DNA from: Aedes albopictus
Taxonomy: Eukaryota > Arthropoda > Insecta > Diptera > Culicidae
Direction: 5' to 3'
DNA length: 64,000 nucleotides
Assembly (NCBI RefSeq): GCF_035046485.1
Contig: NC_085136.1
Location: forward strand, 293,051,080 to 293,115,079
Position numbers and translations under genes: made by a program. The number at the start of each line of letters is the position of its first letter. Positions within the stretch are counted from its first letter, which is position 1. The notes beneath the pieces were generated by a model. It had not been told where the DNA came from. It worked only from the letters and a program-made list of their open reading frames with translations, and searched no databases. Of this stretch, positions 57,272 to 64,000 are shown piece by piece.

Positions 57272-58263
57272 CAAAAAAGTTATGACCATTTTTGTGCTTT
57301 TCCGAAGGTGGAAAATGTACGTTGGCTGGATGAAGGTTAAAGAGCTTTTGGATTCAAGCGGACTCATTAAAAAAAAGTTCAAAAGTTTTTGGAGTGAGGT
57401 CTGGCGGAGTACTGAGACAATTTGCAATAGAAGTTTAAGCTAAAGACTGTTTTTGCAGAAACATTTAAAAGGATTTATTTTAGAAAATATTTTGTTTGTT
57501 TGAAAAAATTTTGCATAAAACTCTCAAGAGTTTAAGGAGAAAATGCAAGTTAACATTTTTTATGGAAGAATAATTTTCTGGTAAATTTTTGTTCCAATAT
57601 TTTTGTACAAAAATTTCTCTTAAACATTCACCAACAAGATATCTTCAGGAATTCTTCCGATGACTGCTTTAGAAAACAGACAGTTTACTCTGGGTTTTCT
57701 CCAAATTTTTCTAGAAATAATCCCAGGATTTAAATCAAGAACCCCTTCCTAAACGTTCCTTGGATTCCAAAAAAGTTATGACCATTTTTGTGCTTTTCCG
57801 AAGGTGGAAAATGTACGTTGGCTGGATGAAGGTTAAAGAGCTTTTGGATTCAAGCGGACTCATTAAAAAAAAGTTCAAAAGTTTTTGGAGTGAGGTCTGG
57901 CGGAGTACTGAGACAATTTGCAATAGAAGTTTAAGCTAAAGACTGTTTTTGCAGAAACATTTAAAAGGATTTATTTTAGAAAATATTTTGTTTGTTTGAA
58001 AAAATCTTGCATAAAACTCTCAAGAGTTTAAGGAGAAAATGCAAGTTAACATTTTTTATGGAAGAATAATTTTCTGGTAAATTTTTGTTCCAATATTTTT
58101 GTACAAAAATTTCTCTTAAACATTCACCAACAAGATATCTTCAGGAATTCTTCCGATGACTGCTTTAGAAAACAGACAGTTTACTCTGGGTTTTCTCCAA
58201 ATTTTTCTAGAAATAATCCCAGGATTTAAATCAAGAACCCCTTCCTAAACGTTCCTTGGATTC
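57272..58263. repeat. 496-bp tandem duplication, nearly identical copies
   Basis: The segment from AAAAAAGTTATGACCATTTT (57273) to CCTTGGATTCC (57767) is repeated at 57769-58263 with an exact offset of 496 bp. The only difference I noticed is one T/C change (TTTTGCATAAA versus TCTTGCATAAA). The unit includes the last ~65 bp of foldback 2 plus its flank. Confidence 0.93.
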
Positions 58264-59700
58264 CTTCCAAAATGCTCCATGGTTTTCTTTAGAAAATCCT
58301 TTAGGAATTTCCTTCAGAAAGGCTTCCATGAAAAGTTCATTTTGAGCACTTTCCATGGATTGCTTCAAAAATTTATCTACAATTTCCTTCAGAATGCTCC
58401 AGAAATTTATCCACGAATTTCTCTTGTTATCTTCCATGGGTTTCCTAAGAAATTTTCCATAGATTTTTCAGAAATGCGTAAGTTTTTTTTTCAAAAAATC
58501 ATCTACTTATTCGTTCAGAAATGCTCTCAGCCATTCAGGTGTGAAAAACTAGCTCCTGAAATTAAATGAAAATATCTTCAGCAAATCAAAAGTTCAGAAT
58601 TCTTCCAGAAGCTCCCCCAAGGATTTCTTCATATTTTAATCTTCCACATACTAAAAAAGTTTCTTTCAAAAAAAATTATGGGGATTTCTCTTTTATAAAT
58701 TCCTTTTCAGATTTCTTCAAACAATATTTGTCCAAGGATTAGTCTAAGAAATTTTCTATGGATTCCTAAAACTACTCTGTTGATTGCTTTAGAAATAACT
58801 GCGGGAATTTAGTCTTGAAATCTACCAAGGTTTCTTCAAGAATTTTTTTGAAGAATTTAAAACAAATTTGCAGGTCTTCTTTCAGATATTTCCTTAAGAA
58901 TTTTACCATACATATCTCAAAGAATTCTAATAGGTAGATTTCTATGTGCTCCTTCTGAAACTCCTCCAGGAGTAACTTCGGAAATTCCTCTAGGCATTCG
59001 TTTACAAAATCTTTTGGAAATTTATCCAGAAATTCCTAAAAAAAAGCATTCTACAGAGGTTGTTTCAGAAATTCGTATAGGTAGCTCATCAAGAAGTCTA
59101 TCAGTGATTTGCTCAGTAATTGCTGTAGGTAACATTTTTAAAGGAATGAGGCCAACTATTTGCTAGTATATATTTTTTTTTAGAAATTTCTCTTTTTTTC
59201 TAAGGATCTTTAAAGATGCTTATCTAGCCGTTTCTTCAGGTATACTTACAGGAATCCTTTCAAAAATATGTTCACAGATTTCAAAAGGAAAACTTTCAGA
59301 CAATGTCCAAGAATTCCATTAAACTTCCGTAACTCGCGCGGCTGGCTACCACCGCCAGCACCATGCTATTGCTGAATACAAAAAGGGGAATATTTTAACG
59401 TGTTGAACAAAATACAACAGCGCGATCGTTCGAGGGTTAAAGGATTTTTCCATGAAATTTTTTTTCTTAATTTTTTCTAGGAATCCCAACAATGGTTTGC
59501 CGAGGAGTTTCTCCAGGTATTACCTTCTGGGCCGAGAATTACCTTCTGCGATTTATTCAAGAATTTCACTGGGATTTGTTCAGATATTTCTTTCAAGATA
59601 TTTTCACAGTAATTCCTGAAATTTTCTCAATGATTCTACTGGAATTTCATTAGAAACTCCTTCAGGGATTCCCTAAAAAATTTCTGCAGGTATTATACAT
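57640..59700 (+). repeat. GGAATTCC-type repeat block 11
   Basis: CT-type units (TTTCTTCAAAAATTTATC, TTCCTTCAGAATGCTCC), as decayed as block 1, run from inside the duplicated unit to about 59700. An insert with different composition lies at 59325-59440. An (ATAC)n tract lies at 59695-59711. Confidence 0.6.
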
Positions 59701-59984
59701 ACATACATACAGAGATTTTATCAATGTTTCGTCCAGCGGTTGATTAAGGCCTCACGTTGCATATAATTCTCCCGAGGACAGGGCGACAAAGGAAAGAACT
59801 ACCTTTCACTGGTTCACGTTTTAGTTGCACCACTGAGAGGCAGTGCTCCTACTCAGTGGTGGTTCCATATGGTTACAAGCTTACAGCTTAAAACAAAATG
59901 TATAAGATTTCTTCAGCAATTTTTGCAAAGGATTGCTTCAAAAATTATTCTTTGAAGTTTCCCAAAAAATCCTCCAAAAATTAT
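59701..59984. other. Spacer, no recognised feature
   Basis: Contains CACTGAGAGGCAGTGCTCCT and nearby ACTCAGTGGTGG, a short imperfect inverted pair. No class can be assigned. Confidence 0.3.
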
Positions 59985-61090
59985 GATAGAACGAAGCTCG
60001 TAAGTTCAATCCTCTCAGGAGCCACCATGTTTAAAAGTGGCCTGAACTAAGCTAACAAAGGCCCGGTTCAGATTTGCTGCATTGGTATGCCATCCCCATC
60101 GCTATCAGACCGACAATAGTGGAGTTGTTATTGATGCAAGTAATAACAACAATATCAACAGAAACGTTAATTGTCGAATAAATTGTTCTAATCCTAAATT
60201 GTGGGAATAAGTCCACATGATTCACTTGCATACGATCCACAATGTGGAAGCGAACAAGCCGTCATTTTCCAGCAAGCCAAGGTTCCAGCAATGAACGATT
60301 CACGCTTGTATGCATTGGTGAAAAAACGTTCATGAGTATTTCCACGAGGTTCTTGAAATCTTAATGAACGATTACGTAATCTTTGTTTTTAATCGCAAAA
60401 GCAACGACAGTTGATTTCAACGACTGAGAGGCAGTATAGTTTGGAAATATTCATAAGTCCGTGCACTGCATCTTTCTCAACAGGCATCGGCAACGAATAA
60501 TAAATAAGAGCATGATGATGACGAATCCCTATGATCAATGCTCCGATCATAAGGCGCTACTCAACTCAACGTATCCTTCAGTGCGTGGAGGACTTAACTA
60601 GTTGTTTTTTTTTTGTTTGGTCTGGGAGATTTTAACCAGGAAAATGTGAGTCGATGGTCTCTTGTTTATTACCTTCTTCTTCTATTTGCCCCGAAGTTCT
60701 TATTGTTGCTTGACTTGTTTCTGTTCAACTTAGTGTTCTTTGTTTATCCATTGAAGGGGCTTTCTTTACCACCCATTGCAGCAATTTGGGACGTAAGTAC
60801 AATGATACACTATGCTCAGGGAAATCGAGGAACAGGAATCGAACCCGTCGTCTCCAGGTTGGCAATCTAAAGTCTTACCACTAGGCTAACTAGAGACGCT
60901 GACTGGAGTGTTACTTGTAAACTTACTGATAATACTCGTTCCTCTCAGGAGCCACCATGTTTAAAAGTTGTCTGTGTGAACCATTCTGGCCGTTCAGTAA
61001 GGGTAACTTACGATGGTTTTTTTTTTCAAATTACTATTTCAGATTTGTAGACGAAAATAATATCTGATCTAGGTGCGCATTTACAATTTT
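59985..61090 (-). repeat. Interspersed repeat with internal tRNA-Gly-like sequence, copy B
   Basis: Inverted relative to copy A at 46691-47665, with the same landmarks on the minus strand. GAGCCACCATGTTTAAAAGT segments occur at 60020 and 60951, giving direct repeats ~930 bp apart. It is longer than copy A because of a ~130-bp insert (60250-60385) with AATGAACGATT at both ends in inverted form and a longer stretch at 60610-60720. The tRNA-Gly-like part is at 60825-60901. Confidence 0.7.
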
Positions 61091-61960
61091 TTTGCGTAAA
61101 ATATTAATTTCTATCCCCTCTCCAAACTGTTCACGTCACAATTTCATTACATGCCATAAAATTCAACTATTGACCCATCTAAAACAAACTCATTGCAATC
61201 CATTATTCTGCTATCAACCACAAAGTGCAATATTCCTTGCCCCAACCAATCCCGGCAACCCGCTGGCTGGCTGGTCAATCAGTGATTTGAAATTGATTGA
61301 ACCAGCTTATTGCTTTTGCTTCCGGTCATTTCTATGCGGTTACGGATAGTACTGGCCACTACTGAGTACAGCAGAACTTCAGACACCGAGATGAGCAATC
61401 AGCAGCAGCAGCATCTCCCACAGCCACAATACATAAATCATATTCCTCTAGTAGGAAATGTGGCACACAGATTGAGATTGATGCTTTGGCGTAATAAATC
61501 TTCCAGATGACTTGGCTGACTTGGTGCGGTATCGATCTCCTCTCTCGCTCCAAACTAATTGAATCGCTTGACAGCTAATCTGAAATGCTAATTTGCACTT
61601 TCCGGTTTCCGGAAAAGGGTGACACTCAGTGGGGAAATTTCGCGGTAACGTGCCTAGCTGCGATGAGGCACTTCTGCACGCAGGTACGTAGGTGCTGTAG
61701 GTCAGAGCATTAGGTGTAATGGTTTTCAATTCATTACATTATCGCGGTTGAATAAACAGCTAATTTAGGTGAACGACTATGGCAGAAGATGGTGGCGGAG
61801 CGGGTGGAAAACAACGTGCACTAAGAGCAATTTCATTCATTATTCAACCGCCTGCTGGAAGTGAAGCTTGTGGAAATGGGTGCTGAGTGGAAAAGCGTGG
61901 AAAAAGTACTATCCGAGAGTGCAGTGTTAGGATGGTTTAGAATTACATCGGCGATTTCAC
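61091..61960. other. Unique-looking intronic stretch
   Basis: Mixed composition and no transposon. A short + ORF from an ATG near 61391 has a (CAG)4 run (QQQQ). No domain or splice context supports calling a gene. Confidence 0.35.
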
Positions 61961-62190
61961 CAGTAACTGTGTCAGGAAGAATTCCACAAGAAACTTCATT
62001 AGGAAATCAACTAGGAATATCATTGGACATTGTACTGTGAATTCCATTAGGTTTTCTACCAGGAATTTCACCAGAAATAACATTAGCATTCCCTTGCTGG
62101 TTTTACCATGGAGCTTTATCAGGCATTACATCTGGAATTCTACCAATAGTTCCACTAGGAATCCCACTGTAGCTCCATCGTCGATGTCAT
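61960..62190 (+). repeat. Diverged GGAATT-type repeat patch
   Basis: Units such as ATTCCATTAGG, TTTCACCAGAAA and ATTCTACCAATAGTTCC occur here and again at 62480-62660. They differ from the main blocks in having CCA/TTA instead of TCC. Confidence 0.5.
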
Positions 62191-63420
62191 CCAAAGCCGA
62201 AAGCGAAAGTGGAGGTAGGTAGGCCACACTCTACGGAGAGGCGGAAACGAAAACAGCAAGCAAGCATTAGATTTGAATCCAGCAAAACATTGGAGCCAAG
62301 GCAGACCCAGTGGTTCATGGCGGCGCAGCTTCAACAACGAAATAAAGGAAGTTGACTGAAATTTGACCTGGTCACAGATCAAAGCGATGGCAGGCAATTG
62401 TTCAGGATGGAGATCTTTCAATTCAGTCTCTGCATCACCATGGGTCCTGTGAACTGAAAGTAGCAAGTAGATTGGCCCGGAATTCTACCATACATTCCAT
62501 TAAGAATTCTTCCAGGAATTCTACTCTTTGAATTATACAAGAAATTCTGCAGATAGTAAATCAGAAATCTTTCAGGCGATTCCACCATGAACGGTTGTAT
62601 CAACTGAACCAAGATTTTTACCAGGAGTTCTACTTATATTTCCACCAGGAATCATGGTACCATTGTTTGTATGATTTTGCAACTGCAGTAACTATATCAT
62701 CCAGGTATAATGCACAATAATCTCAGAACAAGTCTAGTGTGAAAAGTGATTCCACAGAGTATCGCCGTTCCTTGCGCGCGAACCCAGTGACTGGATACTA
62801 TCGGTGCCTCGTGCATACATAAAAGAAGCCAGCAGTAGTGTCTGTTCCGAGCAGGACGATACAGTATTACTGCCATTAAACCGCAAATGAGTCCATTCCA
62901 CACGTACCTCCTCTCAGTCCACGTTCACAAACACGAACCAGATTGTGAGTCCGACGAGCAGTATCGTCGCCATCGTCGGGTAGTGGTTTGTGGTAACACT
63001 TGAAACGTTTCATTTGTGATAATGGAAATGAGATTTCGCGAAGCATCATTTGTTACGTTGATCGCATTGGCAGGCTTCACCGGTGCGGCGTCGTAACCGT
63101 CATCGCCACCGCTTTCCACATTCCCATACCTATGTACGTGTGGTTCTAATGGCTCACGACGAGTTGTAAATGGACTTATAGTTGATGTGGTTGAGCGGGA
63201 TCGAAGATAATGATAATTACAATCGGTGTTCGCTGCAGATGGGATTTTGATTGATAGGATGGCGTTTTCGGGCATCTTCTGTCTTCTCTATTTCCAGACC
63301 TGTACGTACTTCTATCATCTGGTTTGAATACGTACTAATCATTTGGAACCAGGTAGACACAAAACTACGGATTGCTTATGCTGGTTTGTTCACTCTCTAA
63401 GCTCCACCGGAAATTCTTCT
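62191..63420. other. Stretch with one non-repetitive minus-strand ORF
   Basis: Apart from the repeat patch at 62480-62660, this is unique sequence. The minus-strand frame 63275-62925 (116 codons, starting MPENAILSIKIP) has mixed composition and two Asn-X-Ser/Thr sites (NVT, NET). It resembles no family I know, and no promoter or splice pair is evident. It may be an exon of a nested gene or chance. Confidence 0.3.
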
Positions 63421-63439
63421 GGCAGTTCCACTATTAATT

Positions 63440-63600
63440 TCTGCAGCAAATCTCAACCGAGTCTTTGTACGGTTAATTCAGACCACTTTTAAACATGGTG
63501 GCTCCTGAGAGGATTGAACTTACGAACTACTATTTCAGATTTGTACACAAAAATAATATCAGAAATCTATATTACTCTCGTAATGAAGGAATCATCGGAA
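63440..63600 (+). repeat. Partial copy C of the tRNA-Gly-associated repeat
   Basis: TTGTACGGTTAATTCAG, ACTTTTAAACATGGTGGCTC, CTGAGAGGATTGAACTTACG and TATTTCAGATTTGTACACAA match the ends of copies A and B. The tRNA-like middle is absent. Confidence 0.7.
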
Positions 63601-63880
63601 AAATCTCCCGAGAGATCCATAAAGAAATTGCTGGAGGTATCACTGGAAGAGTTCCCGAACCGGATGAATCTCCGAAATAAACCCTTTGAATTTCTGCAGG
63701 AGTTCATCGAAATTTCCGCTCCATCAGAACTTCCGATGGGAAATCCACCGCAAATTTTCATGATGTTTGTATGAGCACCGGTTATTTTCCCTGGCAGTTC
63801 TACCGAAAATTTCCGAGAATACAGCACGAATTTCCGCTGGAGTACCATCGAGAGTTCTTCAAAGAGTTCCAGCCGGATTT
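63600..63880. repeat. GGAATTCC-type repeat patch and ACAT tract
   Basis: GA- and CT-type units intermixed from 63600 to 63880, followed by (ACAT)n at 63893-63908. Confidence 0.5.
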
Positions 63881-64000
63881 CGTTTAGCGGTTTACATACA
63901 TACATACATATATTTATTTATATTCATTGATTACAAAGTGTACTTGCTACTCCCAATGAACTATTAGTTCTTTGAAGGGAGTGCTCTATTAACTAATACA

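Larger units (their letters stand above)
53239..57336. mobile_element. Large foldback element 2 with satellite arms, 4.1 kb
   Basis: Ends CCTTCATCCAGCCAACGTAC and its mirror are perfect and both flanked by TTAA (53235-53238, 57337-57340), suggesting a TTAA target as in piggyBac-type elements. The mirror continues through CATGTGGACCAGGCACCCAT and the ~140-bp satellite (CTAGGNGGCGC at 53561, 53700 and 53841; mirrored at 56727-57015) to the GTGTCAAAGACGGTGT string (54190, 56566). The core is a GGAATTCC block in foldback orientation. The left arm carries ~170 bp not seen in the right arm (53940-54110). No transposase ORF. Confidence 0.82.

Noticed and set aside
59325..59440. Possible small MITE (TTAAAC...GCGCG and GCGCGATCG...GTTAA)
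   Set aside because: The putative inverted ends match too poorly to support.
46955..60901. tRNA-Gly genes at 46955-47032 and 60825-60901
   Set aside because: The D region is too long, an acceptor mismatch is present, and both copies sit at the same place in a larger interspersed repeat; they are repeat components.

Overview
The window is eukaryotic, AT-rich and dominated by transposable elements. It fits a mosquito of the genus Aedes, most likely Aedes aegypti. The pointers are two complete copies of the tRNA-derived SINE Feilai with target-site duplications (41.5 and 49.2 kb), a 3.2-kb RTE-clade retrotransposon of the JAM1 type, several MITEs, and one recognisable host exon split by a very large intron. 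There are no bacterial operons, CRISPR arrays, functional tRNA or rRNA genes, or viral inserts that I can see. The species call is inference from repeat families known to me, not from a database search.

The only confident host gene is on the + strand at about 10.1-10.9 kb: the first coding exon of a beta-adrenergic-like octopamine receptor (biogenic-amine GPCR). A strong 3' splice site (10083-10084, with a consensus branch point) precedes a 445-nt leader carrying four short upstream ORFs. The coding start is at 10530, and the exon ends at a donor site (10864/10865) just after transmembrane helix 1. No second receptor exon appears downstream, so the remaining ~53 kb are probably intron 1. Everything from 10.9 to 64 kb is then intronic sequence and insertions.

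Layout. 0-2.5 kb: decayed R1-like LINE on the - strand, followed by LINE 3' debris. 3.0-7.5 kb: first block of a degenerate GGAATTCC-type repeat. 7.6-9.6 kb: tRNA-derived retroposons. 10.1-12.1 kb: receptor exon and unique intron. 12.3-17.8 kb: two more GGAATTCC blocks separated by a ~150-bp tandem repeat. 17.8-18.2 kb: LINE endonuclease fragment. 19.9-25.1 kb: MITE, complete RTE element and a 1.26-kb foldback. 25.7-26.3 kb: Tc1/mariner remnant. 29.7-30.8 kb: 8-bp minisatellite. 32.5-36.3 kb: LINE fragments, MITEs and a retroposon. 36.4-38.1 kb: 126-bp repeats and a hAT remnant. 38.6-42.1 kb: triple-nested transposons. 44.8-46.7 kb: GGAATTCC block. 46.7-47.7 kb: tRNA-Gly-like repeat. 47.86-53.04 and 53.24-57.34 kb: two large adjacent foldback elements. 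57.3-58.3 kb: a 496-bp tandem duplication. 59.9-61.0 kb: inverted copy of the tRNA-Gly-like repeat.

The most interesting structure is the pair of large foldbacks. Their inverted arms are built of 154-bp and ~140-bp satellites. These satellites look different but share two motifs at an identical 54-bp spacing, and both elements have GGAATTCC-type repeats in their cores. The GGAATTCC blocks with both arms present across the window share one polarity (CT-rich arm, then GA-rich arm on the + strand). This suggests that they are cores of an old family of giant foldback elements.
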